In this document: piece by piece, positions 35,350 through 47,769 of the stretch
How positions within the stretch are numbered: the first letter of the stretch is position 1
Layout of the letters: the number at the start of each line of letters is the position of its first letter
NCBI RefSeq assembly: GCF_020283565.1
Contig: NC_060061.1
Span: forward strand, 38,973,362-39,037,361
Direction of reading: 5' to 3'
Origin: Trifolium pratense
Lineage: Eukaryota; Streptophyta; Magnoliopsida; Fabales; Fabaceae
DNA length: 64,000 nt
The notes under the pieces: generated by a model
The model's input: only the letters and a program-made list of their open reading frames with translations
Database searches by the model: none
Told to the model about the DNA's origin: nothing
Program-made: the position numbers and the translations under genes

Positions 35350-36148
35350 GTAGATTCATGTATAAGATGATATGTCAGATATGTGATTGTTCAGATATAT
35401 GAGTTGTTCAGATATATGAGTTGATAACTGTACAGATAATAATTGTAATAATGCAAAAAGGACATTCCTGTAAGATGACTGTTCAGATCCTGTAAGATGA
35501 CTTCAGATCCTGTAAGATAACAGTTTAGATATGTGACAGTTCAGATATGATGTGACATTCCTGCAAAAAGGACATTCTTGTTGCTCTAAGTCATCAGATG
35601 AAATGATGAGCATAAACCTCGGTGATTTGGATCCTGTCCTTCTTTTTTCTCTTCTTTCTATCTCTCTTAATTTCATTCCCTCCTTTCATTAAAAATAATG
35701 ATAATATAATAAAGAGAGAGTAGAGATTAAGAAAGAAATAGAGAATGAAGAGTGTAAAGGAGAGAAAAGAGAAAGAGAATGAGAAGATCCAATTTAAAAA
35801 ACAATGATATGTCTATGATTTGGGGACGAATTACTTTGTTAATTAATCATACTTAATAGTATTAAATATCCCCGTCTATATGCTTGAACAATTTGAGGTG
35901 TTTTTGGCCCATGAATCAAGGAAAATGCATACTCATTTCCTGCCATAATGACATTGATTGCTAGTTCAGTCTCTCCATACCTAACCTGCCTCTACTATTC
36001 TCCCTCTCCATCCACTTCTATAATACCACCCCATTAATTTCCCTCAAAAACTCAAACACTACTTACTCAAGTACACATACATGCATCTCTTCTCTTATCA
36101 AAACTCATCAAAACAAAACCAAGAACAATACTCAATATAGGGATTATA

Positions 36149-37508
36149 ATGGAGAAAGAAAGTGGTACTGTAATTTCAGCTACAAGATCTTCAATGCAGA
36201 TGATGAGACCTGTTACTGCTACTGCTGCAACTGATGATCAGGAGTTAGAAGGTAACAAAACTACCTTCCTACGGACTGCTGAGACTTTTCTGCGTTTGCT
36301 TCCTATTGGTCAAATTAGTTATTTTCTAGTTATTGTAACAGTTTTAAAGGTTTATAACAAAAGATTGTTCAAGTCAATATGTAGTTCTTTCATCGGTTTT
36401 GTTGGATATGCTGAGATACTAAATTGATTAACATTCTTTAATTTAAGATACTAAATTAATAGTAAATGTTTTTATAATTGCAACAGATCTATATAATTTT
36501 TTTTGTATATAATGTGAATCTAGGGAATTCATTATATTTTCAGAGTTACATGTACATGGCCAAGCAATGTTTTTGTCCTCAAACTAGTTTTTATGATCAA
36601 TGGATAAATTATGAAATCCAAAGTTAAGAATATTTATGAACTGGCTGAGTATAAACTATTGGAAATTAGGAAAGTTGTACTAGTAATTAGTTCAACATGT
36701 TCTTGCCATGTTCCAAGATTTGGCCTATAATTAATCGGTGCTGTACTTCAAATGACTGAATTGAGGATACCTATGGGAAGATCACATCTAGCTAAGTTTA
36801 GGCCTTTAATAGGAAAGGGTGGATTTGAATCTTGGTCTATTTTGGACAGCTGATATCCTTATTTAGTACCATCCTAATTATTGATCTTGATCCAAATTAA
36901 GATATATTTGGACATGCATTAATAATTTGTATTATGTTGTTTGCTATCGAAATACTATATGCATAGTAGGATCAAGATCAAATTATTTGTATTTGGAATA
37001 TAATTAGTGATCTCAAAATACAAGTCATCTGATCTTAATCTAACGACTACTTTTCTATATTGACTTTCAATAACGCGTTTATAACATAGACTTATCTTAC
37101 CAAGTGACATATATTACTATCTCAATAATTGAACATCTCATAGACTCTAGATAGCGAGCCCAAACATTTTTTTAGAAAAGCTCCTTAATCTATACTTATT
37201 GAATGACAAATTAGAAAAAAAAAATTTGAAATATGTTTCTTTGCTAGGTACTAACATACATAATTTTGAGCGTGGGAGCTTCGACGATGGAGGTGGTGTA
37301 CCTAGCTGAGAATGGAGACAATACAATATTATGGAGCTCAACTTGTGGCTCTTTTGGTCAATTTTGTCATAAGATTACAGCTTCAGTAGCTCTCACATTT
37401 GTAGCACTTGTTTGCTATGTGCTTCTTTCCCTCATTTCCTCCTATAAGTTGTTCAGTAAATTTGATGTCCTAGCAAGTAGTCCTGCTGCTACTGACACTG
37501 ACCAGTGA
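36149..37508 (+). pseudogene. CASPL2A: CASPL2A unit C, exon 1 fused to intron 2
   Basis: It starts like unit A ([20 protein letters not shown]), with the full N-terminus. After LRLLPIG the sequence jumps straight into intron 2, and the frame runs on as QISYFLVIVTVLKVY to a stop at 36427 (92 aa). The join at 36306-36311 shows TTGGTC shared by exon 1 (ATTGGTCTTTG) and intron 2 (CTTTGGTCAAATTAG), a microhomology deletion that removed most of helix 1, intron 1 and exon 2. Exon 3 (37248-37508) is intact but stranded. Confidence 0.88.
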
Positions 37509-37998
37509 CCACATTGCTCCTGCATTTCATGGCTAGCTTACCCTAATGTTTGTTGTGTTATATGATAATAATATTTGGTAATTATTTTTCTATGTTTTAT
37601 GACTCAATAGACATGGCTAAGAATATTAAAAATACGTATAATTAGACCTTTGTTTATTTTAGATATATGGTTATGGATGGCTTTAACTTGTACAAGGTTT
37701 TATGCTATATATCCAGTGAGGCTACTGATTAACAAATTTACAAATAATTAATTAGCTCACTTAGAATCAAACTAAAAAAATATATAGGGTTATGGATGGC
37801 TTTAACTTGTACAAGGTTCTATGCACATAAACGTGCATGCGTTTGTGGTTTATAAAAAAATATGATAGCAACTTCATACTTCGTACAAAGAAATTTAAAA
37901 TTTTAAAGAAAATCCTGATTAGAACAAATTTGTTTTTTTTTTGTTACAAAGAACAAATTTGTTTTGTTGTGAATTGATCTGACATTTTTTTAGAGGAG

Positions 37999-38381
37999 GG
38001 ATCTTTTGACTCTAGGAGTAAGTCTCCATTGACTTACTCCGCTAAATAATTCGATATTGGCATTAAATTTTTTCAATCCAACCGTTGAATTCAAATATCT
38101 TATTGAGTAGATCAACTCCACAAATTTTTATAAAAATTAAAAAAATGCAGCTATGTATTCAGACTATTGAAATTCAACGGTTTTTTTTAAAGTTTGTCGT
38201 ACGTTCAATTTAAGTTATCAGAAAAAGTATCAGACGGTTTTGAATTTTTATAAAAAATTGTGGAGTTAATCTACTCAATGAGATCTTTGAATTCAACTGT
38301 TGGATTGAAGAAATATATTGCCGATATCGAGTTATTAAGCGGAGTAAGTCAATGGAGACTTACTCCTGAAGTCAACGGATT
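37999..38381. mobile_element. Fold-back MITE in the unit C/D boundary
   Basis: Left arm CTAGGAGTAAGTCTCCATTG / ACTTACTCCGC and right arm GCGGAGTAAGTCAATGGAGA / CTTACTCCTGAAGTC are inverted over about 150 bp (GGATTGAA / TTCAATCC, TTTGTGGAGTT / AACTCCACAAA). Right halves recur at about 42500-42620 and 44534-44690. Confidence 0.75.
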
Positions 38382-39081
38382 TTTTTTTATATAATAAATT
38401 TATAGTTTTTTTTTTGTTATAATGTAGATTAGAAAAAATCATAAAAAAATACTTTATGGTAGGACTACGGCCCACCTCAATCCTAAGAAAATTCTACCAC
38501 CGATTTATAGAGAAAGGTGTCATGCGAAAGAGTAAAGAGGAAAACAAGAGCAAGTTTTAGATGAACACAACTCCAAATAAAATAAAATAAAATTTGAACA
38601 CACAACCGAAAAAATAAAAGATAATTAATTTAGTAACATCAATACATCATTTACTTATGAATCCCTTTTTCAAATAGTCTGATACTCAAAGTTTGCAAAT
38701 AATCTGATGCTCAAATCAATGTGAAAACCTGAAGTGAGAAGTTTTAAGAAAATAATGCACTATTTTATGAGTTATTGATTCTTATTTCTTCTCGCTCCTT
38801 TGTTAACCTTTACATATTTTACTCCTTCTCTTCGTTCATGGACTTCTTCATCGTTGCAACATCACCGGCCACTGCCACCTCCATCAAGCTCACTGTCATC
38901 TTTCCTTCATCAAGAAAGTGGTGTGAACATAAATAACATGGATGCAATTGAGATTATGAAGAAATGAGTTCAAGCAACATGTCTTCCATTGAATTCCATG
39001 TTCAAGCTTCATATATATGTCAGATACTATATGACAATTCAGATATATGAACTCATGTTATGTCAGATATGTGATTGTTAA

Positions 39082-39086
39082 TGATG

Positions 39087-39158
<72 letters not shown>
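39082..39158. repeat. (AAT)n microsatellite, unit D
   Basis: About 25 uninterrupted trinucleotide repeats at the same place in the unit as in C and E. Confidence 0.95.
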
Positions 39159-39159
<1 letters not shown>

Positions 39160-39893
39160 ATAAAGGACATTCTTGTAACATGATATGTCAAATATGTGAT
39201 TGTTCAGATATATGAGTTGATAACTGATGAATGATGATATTCAGATATATGAGTTGATAACTGTTCAGATAATAATTATAATAATGTAAAAATGACATTC
39301 CTGTAAGATCATGTAAGATATGGGTTGATAATTGTTCAGATCATGTAAGATGACAGTTCAGATACTGCAAAAAAGACATTCTTGTTGCCTCTGAGTCATC
39401 AGATGAAATGACGAACATAAACCTCGGCGATTTGGATCATGTCCTTCTCTTTTATCTTCTCTCTCTTAACTCTCTATCTCTCTCTTAATTTTATTCTCTC
39501 TCCTCATTAAAAATAATAATATAATTAAGAGAGAGTAGATTAAGAGAGAAATAGAGAATTAGGGGAGTAAAGGAGAGAAAAGAGAAGAAAAGGAGAAAAT
39601 CCAATTTAGAAAACAATGCTATGGCTATGCTTTGTGGACGAATTACTTTGTTAATTAATCATACTAGTATAGTATTAAATATGGCCATCTATGGTTACAC
39701 AATTTGAGGTGTTTTTGGTCCATAATCAGGGAAAATGCATACTCCTATCCTGCCATAATGACATTAATTGCTAGTTCAGTCTCTTCATATACCTAACCTG
39801 CCTCTACCGTTCTCCACTCTCCATAACCCATTAATTTCCCTCAAAAGCTCAAACACTACTTACTCAAGTACACATACATACTTCTCTTCTCTT

Positions 39894-41881
39894 ATGATGA
39901 GACCTATTACTGCTACTGCTGCACCTGATAATCAGGAGTTAGAAGGTAACAAAACTACCTTCCTACGGACTGCTGAGACTTTTCTGCGTTTGCTTCCTAT
40001 TGGTTTTTGTGTTCCAGCTCTTGTCCTTATGCTTAAGAACTCTGAAGAAAACGATCATGGTTCTGTTTCTTACACTGACCTTGGAGCTTTCAGGTATATA
40101 AATACTAGCTAGTACTATAGAAGAAATTATTATTTCATACAATTTGGCTCATCTTTATGAATGTTAAAGTAAGATATGTCACTCGTTATAAACTATGTGG
40201 CCAGGGTTCGATCGCTTAAGTAAAGTGGTCATGTATGATCACTGACTTCCGTGTAGAACATTCAGTCATGACAGGAGAATTGTCCTTGTATTTTCAACGA
40301 ATTTAGTGAAAGAGATTAGTTACTGCTAAAGAGCGGTAAAAATTTCGTGCATGTTATATAAGATGATAACAATGAGATTAGAGAAATGCTTGAGTCACTC
40401 TTTAAACACACACTAACAAGTTATTTTGATTATTGTGTATGTTTGGTATCACGATGTATATGTTAGAATTATCCGTGATTTTTCAAAAGTTATATTCTGC
40501 AAAATCACTGCGAATCACCGTGTGATTCTAGCATATTCACTGATACCTAACTTAGGCTAAATGGGTAATTTGGATGTAACAAACATGCATGTTGGTTGTA
40601 GGTATTTGGTGCTTGCAAATGGCATTTGTGCAGGTTACTCCCTGCTTTCAGCTGTCCTTGTTTCTGTCCTCCGCCCCAATGCTCTCCGTGCTTGGACTTT
40701 CTTTTTCCTTGATCAGGTAATTAGGTTCCTCCACTTTTACTAAATCATCATTAGTTCTTAAAATAAATACAGTTTAATTTAACCTTTTAAATTTGTCAAA
40801 TATCACTTTATTTTCTTAAGTTGAACAACTTTGGTCAAATTAGTTATTTTCTATTTATTGTAACAGTTTTAAAGGTTTTATAACACAAGATTGTTCAATT
40901 CAATATGTAGTTTTTTTTTTTTTTGATAAGCCAATATGTAGTTCTTTCATGATTTCATCGGTTTTGTTGGATATGCTGAGATACTAAATTGATTAACATT
41001 CTTTAATTTAAGATACTAAATTAATAGTAAATGTTTTTATAATTGCAACAGATCTATATAGTTTTTTTTTTTTTTTTTTATATATAAAGTGAATCTAGGG
41101 AATTCATTATATTTTAAGTGTTACATGTACATGGCCAAGCAATGTTTTTGTCCTCAAACTAGTTTTTATGATCAATGGATAAATTATGAAATCCAAAGTT
41201 AGGAATATTTATGAACTGACTGAATATAAACTATTGGAAATTAGGAAAGTTGTACTAGTAATTAGTTCAACATTTGGACATGCATTAATAATTTGAATTA
41301 TGTTGTTTGCTATCGAAATACTATATGCCTAGTAGGATCAAGATCAAATTATTTGTATTTAGAATATAATCAGTGATCTCAAAATACAAGTCATGTGATC
41401 TTAATCTAACGACTACTTCTCTATATTGACTTTCAATAACGCGCTTATAACATAGACTTATCTTACCAAGTGACATATATTACTATCTCAATAATTGAAC
41501 ATCTCATAGACCCATACTTGATAGCGAGCCTAAACATTTTTTTTTAGAAAAGCTCTTTAATCTATAATTATTGAATGACAAATTAGAAAGAAAAAAAATT
41601 GAAATATGTTTCTTTGCTAGGTACTAACATACATAATTTTGAGCGCTGGAGCTTCGACGATGGAGGTTGTGTACCTAGCTGAGAATGGAGACAGTGCAAT
41701 ATTATGGAGCTCAGCTTGTGGCTCTTTTGGTCAATTTTGTCATAAGATTAAAGTTTCAGCAGCTCTCACATTTGTAGCACTTGTTTGCTATGTGCTTCTT
41801 TCCCTCATTTCCTCCTATAAGCTGTTCAGCAAATTTGATGTCCCAGCAAGGAGTCCTGCTGCTTCTGACACTGACCAGTGA
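39894..41881 (+). CDS. CASPL2A: CASP-like protein 2A, unit D (intact, short N-terminus)
   Basis: Exons 39894-40093, 40602-40716 and 41621-41881 give 191 aa with correct GT-AG borders and phases. All four helices are kept, with the helix 1 arginine (FLRLLPIGF) and helix 3 aspartate (FFFLDQVLTY). Compared with unit A, the 17 residues before MMRP are gone because the leader-to-exon region was deleted; translation would start at ATG 39894. Changes such as [11 protein letters not shown] and [10 protein letters not shown] sit in loops and helix edges and look tolerated. It ends SPAASDTDQ, lacking the DHIAPAFHG tail of A. It is probably functional, but its promoter-leader was reshaped and expression is uncertain. 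Confidence 0.85.
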
Positions 41882-42256
41882 CCACATTGCTCCTGCATTT
41901 CATGGCTAGCTTACCCTAATGTTTGTTGTGTTATATGATAATAATATTTGGTAATTATTTTTCTATGTTTTATGACTCAATAGACATGGCTAAGTATATT
42001 AAAAATATGTATAATTAGATCTTTGTTTATATTTTAGATATATGGTTATGGATGGCTTTAACTTGTACAAGGTTTTATGCTATATATACAGTGAGGCTAC
42101 TGATTAAGAAATTTAAAAATAATTAATTAGCTCACTTAGAATCAAACTAAAAATATATATATGGTTATGGATGGGCTTTAACTTGTACATGGTTTTATGC
42201 ATATAAACGTGCATGCGTGTGTGGTTTATAAAAAAATATGATAGCAACTTCATACG

Positions 42257-42497
42257 GTAGCGGAATCAGGAATTAAAATTCGGGGGTCGTTGAAAATTTA
42301 TAATACAAAAATTAAATAAAAAAGACAAATTTGATCATAAAAGATAAATAAATTGCATACCCTAAATAATATTTTAGGGTATGCCCAATTAGACCTTGCA
42401 TAAAGTTTATTTTTTTAATTAGGAACTTGCATTGATCACTAAAAAATTATATATTTCACCATATTACACGTATACTTAAAAGAGAATAATTATTTTT
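42257..42497. other. Foreign segment replacing part of the D flank
   Basis: After ACTTCATAC the sequence leaves the unit consensus (GGTAGCGGAATCAGGAATTA...) and returns at the right half of the fold-back MITE near 42500. It resembles a piece of a common hAT-type repeat, but no ends are visible. Confidence 0.4.
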
Positions 42498-43458
42498 ATT
42501 TGTGGAGTTGATCTACTCAATGAGATCTTTTAATTCAACTGTTGGATTGAAGAAATATAATGCCGATATCGAGTTATTAAGAGGAGTAAGTCAATTGAGA
42601 CTTACTCCTGGAGTCAATGAATCTCTCTCTTTTTTTTTATATAATAAATTCATAGTTTTTTTTTTGTTATAATTTAGATTAGAAAAAATCATAAAAAATA
42701 CTTTATGGTTGGACTACGGCCCACCTCAAACCTAAGAAAATTCTACCACCGATTTATAGAGAAAGGTGTCATGCGAAAGAGTAAAGAGAAAAACAAGAAC
42801 AAGTTTTAGATGAACACAACTCCAAATAAAATAAAATAAAATAAAATTTGAACACACAACCGAAAAAATAAAAGATAATTAATTTAGTAACATCAATACA
42901 TCATTTACTTATGAATCCCTTTTTCAAATAGTCTGATGCTCAAAGTTTGCAAATAATCTGATGCTCAAATCAATGTGAAAACCTGAAGTGAGAAGTTTTA
43001 AGATAATAATGCACTATTTTATGAGTTATTGATTCTTATTTCTTCTCGCTCCTTTGTTAACTTTTACATATTTTACTCTTTCTCTTCGTTCATGGACTTC
43101 TTCATCGTTGCAACATCACCGGCCATTGCCACCTCCATCGTCGGCGACCACCACCGCCATCCCCGTCTCCATCTCGCTCGCCGGCCACTACCTCCATTTC
43201 AAGCTCACTGTCGTCTTTCCTTCGTTATTATAGATTCACCGGTGACGATGCCGTCTCTCGCCGGAGTTGTTAGCAATTAAACTTATCTTGAATTCAAGAA
43301 AGTGATGTGAACAAAGATAACAAGGATGCAATTGAGATTATGAAGAAACGAGTTCAAGCAACATGCCTTCCATTGAACTCCACGTTCAAGCTTCATATAT
43401 TGCCAGATACTATGTAACAATTCAGATATATGAATTGATGTTATGTCAGATATGTGAC

Positions 43459-43539
<81 letters not shown>
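43459..43539. repeat. (AAT)n microsatellite, unit E
   Basis: About 27 uninterrupted trinucleotide repeats. On the minus strand it reads as poly-isoleucine, which is an artefact. Confidence 0.95.
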
Positions 43540-43965
43540 ATAAATGACATTCTTGTAACATGATATGTCAAATATGTGATTGTTCATATATATGAGTTGA
43601 TAATTGATGAATGATGATGTTCAAATATATGAGTTGATAACTGTTCAGATAATACTTATAATAATGTAAAAATGACATTCCTGTATGTAAGATGACAGTT
43701 CAGATACTGCAAAAAGGACATTCTTGTTGCCTCTGAGTCATCAGATGAAATGACGAACATAAACCTCTGCTATTTGGATCATGTCCTTCTCTTTTCTCTT
43801 CTCACTCCTAACTCTATCTCTCTCTTAATTTCATTCTCTCTCCTCATTAAAAATAATAATATACTCAAGTCAAGAGAGAGTAGATTAAGAGAGAAATAGA
43901 GAATTAGGGGAGTACAGGAGAGAAAAGAGAAGAAAAGGAGAAAATCCAATTTAGAAAACAATGCT

Positions 43966-44534
43966 ATGGCTGTTACTGCTACTGCTGCACCTGATAATCA
44001 GGAGTTGGAAGGTAACAAACTATGTGGTTAGGGTTCGATCGCTTAAGTAAAGTGGTCATGTATGATCACTGACTTCCGTGTAGAAAATTCAGTCGGGACA
44101 TGAGAATTGTCCTTGTATTTTCAACGAATTTAGTGAAAGAGATTAGTTACGGCTAAAGAGGGGTAAAAATTTCGTGCATGGTATATAAGATGATAACAAT
44201 GAGATTAGAGAAATGCTTGAGTCACTCTTTAAACACAACAAGTTATTTTGATTACTGGGTATGTTTGGTATCACGATGTATATGTTTGAATTATCCGTGA
44301 TTTTTCAAAAGTTATACTCATAGCTTCTGCAAAATCACGGCGAATTATCGTGTGATTCTAGCATATTCACTAATACCAAACTTAGGCTAAATGGTTAATT
44401 TGGATGTAACAAACATGCATGTTGGTTGTAGGTATTTGGTGCATGCAAATGGCATTTGTGCATGTGACTCCCTGCTTTCAGCTGTCCTTGTTGCTGTCCT
44501 CCGCCCCACTGCTATCCGTGCTTGGACTTTCTTT
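43966..44534 (+). pseudogene. CASPL2A: CASPL2A unit E, three-way deletion remnant
   Basis: Only a 46-bp stretch of exon 1 remains (about 43971-44016, [13 protein letters not shown]). It is joined upstream to promoter sequence, which by chance supplies an in-frame ATG (43966), and downstream to intron 1 through an AAACTA microhomology (44017-44022). Exon 2 begins correctly at 44432 but carries [10 protein letters not shown] instead of [10 protein letters not shown]. It is cut after AWTFF at about 44534, where the right half of the fold-back MITE follows directly. Exon 3 of this unit is gone. It cannot make a CASPL protein. Confidence 0.85.
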
Positions 44535-45142
44535 GACTTGAATTTTTATAAAAATTTGTGGAGTTGATCTATTCAATGAGATCTTTGAATTCAACTGTTA
44601 GATTGAAGAAATATAATGCCGATATCGAGTTATTAAGCGGAGTAAGTCAATGAAAACTTACTCCTGGAGTCAACAGATCCCCCCTCTTTTTTTATATATA
44701 ATAAATTCATTGTTATTTTTTGTTATAATGTAGATTAGAAAAACTCATAAAAAAATACTTTATGGCTGGACTACGGCCCACACCAATCCTAAGAAAATTC
44801 TACCACCGATTTATAGAGAAAGGTGTCATGTGAAAGAGTAAAGAGGAAAACAAGAGCAAGTTTTAGATGAACACAACTCCAAATAAAATTAAATTAAATT
44901 TGAACACACAACCGAAAAAATAAAAGATAATTAATTTAGTAACATCAATACATCATTTACTTATGACTCCCTTTTTCAAATAGTCTGATGCTCAAAGTTT
45001 GCAAATAATCTGCTGCTCAAATCAATGTGAAAACCTGAAGTGAGAAGTTTTAAGATAATAATGCACTATTTTATGAGTTATTGATTCTTATTTCTTCTCA
45101 CTCCTTTGTTAACTTTTGCATATTTTACTTTTTCTCTTTCTT

Positions 45143-45330
45143 CATGGACTTCTTCATCGCATCACTGGCCACTGTCATCTCCATCACCGGCGACCACCAC
45201 CGTCATCCCCGTCTCCATCTCGCTCGCCAGCCACTACCTCCATTTCAAACTCACTGTCGTCTTTCCTTCATCATTATAGATTCACCGGCGACGATGCCGG
45301 TCTCTCGCCGGAGTTGTTAGCAATTAAAGT
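45143..45330. repeat. GC-rich block of unit F joined to intron 2
   Basis: The conserved block (TTCATGGACTTC, CACCGGCGACCACCACCGTC) ends at TTAGCAATTAAA and runs straight into intron 2 sequence (GTCATCTGATCTTCATCTAA). The upstream region and exons 1-2 of unit F were deleted. Confidence 0.75.
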
Positions 45331-45557
45331 CATCTGATCTTCATCTAACGACTACTTCTCTATATTGACTTTCAATAACACGCTTATAACATAGACTTAT
45401 CTTACTAAGTGACATATATTACTATCCCAATAATTGAACATCTCATAGACTAATACTAGATAGCGAGCCCAAACATTTTTTTTTAGAAAAGCTCCTTAAT
45501 CTATAATTATTGAATGACAAATTAGAAAAAAAAAAATGAAATATGTTTCTTTGCTAG

Positions 45558-45803
45558 GTACTAGCCTACATAATTTTGAGCGCGGGAGCTTCGACGGTGG
45601 AGGTGGTGTACCTAGCTGAGAATGGAGACAGTGCAATATTAGGGAGCTCAGCTTGTGGCTCTTTTGGTCAATTTTGTCATAAGATTACAGCTTCGGTAGC
45701 ACTTGTTTGTTATGTGCTTCTTTCCCTCATTTTCTCCTATAAGCTGTTCAGCAAATTTGATGTCCCAGCAAGTAGTCCTGCTGCTACAGGCACTAACCAG
45801 TGA
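45558..45803 (+). pseudogene. CASPL2A: CASPL2A unit F, exon 3 only
   Basis: Exon 3 with its acceptor (TTTGCTAG) reads [20 protein letters not shown] and ends [11 protein letters not shown]. It lost five codons of helix 4 ([11 protein letters not shown] where A has [16 protein letters not shown]). No exon 1 or 2 belongs to it. Confidence 0.88.
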
Positions 45804-46100
45804 CCACATTGCTCCTGCATTTCATGTCTAGCTTACCCTAATGTTTGTTGTGTTATAGGATAATATTTGGTAATTATTTTTCTCTGTTTTTTGAGTCTAT
45901 AGACATGGCTAAGAATATTAAAAATATGTATAATTAGACTTATATATGTTTATTTTATATATATGGTTATGGATGGCTTTAACCTGTATAAGGTTTTTTT
46001 GTTATATAGCTAACTTAGAATCAAACTAAATTGTGTGCGTGCGCACGCATGTGTGGTTTATAAAAAATAGGATAGCATGTTCATACTTCGTATAAAACAC

Positions 46101-46800
46101 TTAAAATTTTAAGAACGATCTTGATTGGGAAAAGTACCTTGTTAACATAATTTTTATGTGACTTCCTTTGTTTGTCAACATAATTCTTAGAGTTTTTTTT
46201 TTTAATAAAAAATAGACTACCTTCATTTTTTAAGTGTCATTTTATATCTTTAAAAAGTATTTGTTTTTATTAGTTCTTTACATATTTCAAAGACATATTA
46301 ATTAGTACTTCTTCCGTGATAAAATATAAGTAAAATTCATCTTATTAGATTTATTGCGTAAATAATGTATCTGCAATGAACCTAAAAGGAAGAATTTTGC
46401 TTACATCTTATCATGGAAAGAATATTAGTTTGTCAAAAGTATTTCGGACTATTTATTGCACAGAGAAATATATGAAATTAAGTTTGAGATGTATTTGAGT
46501 GTACTTTTGTTATAAATTAATGGAGAATATGATGAACATGATGAAGATGAGGATGAAGAAGATGAATGTTCACTACTATTTGTAGTTTAACGAAATGTTT
46601 CAAACCCTTTACATGTGTCATTGTTTCAAACCCGTCATTATATTACAAATAAATAAGATAAAAGATTAATTCGGACATGTTTATAAAAATAAAAGACTTG
46701 TGTGGGAAAAAAAAAAAGATAAATGATTAACCAGTGCATGTTTTAGAAAATAAAAACCCGTATGAAAAAAAAAAAAGACAAATATGTTACAATTTTGCCT
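46101..46800. other. Intergenic, nothing recognised
   Basis: AT-rich. It contains one Stowaway-like half-end near 46308-46335 (CTTCTTCCGTGATAAAATAT) and no exon. Confidence 0.4.
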
Positions 46801-46810
46801 ATACAATTTT

Positions 46811-46965
46811 CTTTTGTCAAGTAGTTATTGGCTAGAAATTCCACCCTTAACGTGGATAAATGGAATGACTGGGGTTCGAACTCCGACCCGCTACATATAT
46901 AATGCAACGTCTATGCCAACTGAATTATACTCACGGGACTGACACTCACAATCTACTTTAATACG
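46811..46965 (-). mobile_element. tRNA-derived SINE with target duplication
   Basis: TTTTGTCAAGTAG...GGGGTTCGAACTCCGACCC...CAACTGAATTATACTCACGGG, minus orientation. The direct repeat GCCTATACAATTTT lies just before (ending 46810) and after (about 46966-46979). Confidence 0.75.
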
Positions 46966-46995
46966 CCTATACAATTTTATAAGCATCAAATGTAT

Positions 46996-47128
46996 TTTTT
47001 TGTCAAGTAGCCTAATGGCTAGAAATTTTACTCTTATGATGGATAAGTGAGATGATCAGGGTTTCGAACTCCAACTCTTTGCATATATAATGTAATGTCT
47101 TACCAATTGAGTTAAGCTCACGGAATAA
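46996..47128 (-). mobile_element. tRNA-derived SINE with target duplication
   Basis: 133 bp, same family. Perfect 12-bp repeats CATCAAATGTAT lie at 46984-46995 and 47129-47140. Box A is in AGCTTAACTCAATTGG on the minus strand. Confidence 0.85.
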
Positions 47129-47726
47129 CATCAAATGTATGTCAATAACGGTAATATAATAAAATCATTTATTTATTTATTTTATAATACAGAGGGTAAT
47201 TTTGGGTCAAATATCCGCTTTAGTGGTTGAAGAAAAATATTACTTAAAAATATTTAGATAAAATAACATAAATTTCTTCTAATTTATTCAAATTTACATT
47301 TTTTAAAAATTTTATATTTTTTAAAAAATAAGGGCACACGTTAACATTATTCGTTAAAAAATAAACTCTTATGTGAAATAGTTTTATAAATAAGAAGGAA
47401 GAGAGTAATTTTTTTTTAAATCGGGTATCTTTTACGCGCAATTGCAGAGACTAATTCCTCGAGCTTTGTGAATCCATTTCGGTACGTGTCCACGTCCCAG
47501 AGAATTGACAGAAATGTGTTGGACGAACTGAGTAAGGGTCATATACATTTCTGGAAACTTCTATCCTCTTTCTCTCAAACTCTCAAAACCCCTTTCCTCA
47601 TTCATCATTACACTCTCCACTCACCTCTCTCTCTAACAAACCAATTTCTTCCTCACACTCTTTCCATTCTCAAAACAAATCCACTCTCACACCACCTTCA
47701 AACGTTCTCTACAATGTACTACCATT

Positions 47727-47730
<4 letters not shown>

Positions 47731-47764
<34 letters not shown>
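47731..47764. repeat. (CT)17 microsatellite in the probable 5' leader
   Basis: An uninterrupted CT run about 250 bp upstream of the start codon at 48011, inside a C/T-rich stretch (47560-47770) typical of plant 5' leaders. Confidence 0.85.

Positions 47765-47769
<5 letters not shown>

Larger units (their letters stand above)
23010..46100 (+). repeat. Six-unit tandem array of CASPL2A genes
   Basis: Each unit runs roughly: a marker block (GGCCCACCTCAATCCTAAG, TTCTRCCACCGATTTATAGA), a GC-rich block (TTCATGGACTTC...CCGGCGAC), a microsatellite and minisatellite zone, an upstream region (AAACCTCGGC...TTGGATCATGTCC), a three-exon gene and a conserved 3' flank. Marker blocks lie near 23010, 34070, 38430, 42690 and 44740. 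Gene parts lie at 24.5-27.0 (A), 31.9-33.2 (B), 36.1-37.5 (C), 39.9-41.9 (D), 44.0-44.5 (E) and 45.6-45.8 kb (F). Only A and D keep all three exons in frame. Confidence 0.85.

Noticed and set aside
43283..43561. Minus-strand frame with poly-isoleucine
   Set aside because: It is the translation of the (AAT)n microsatellite.
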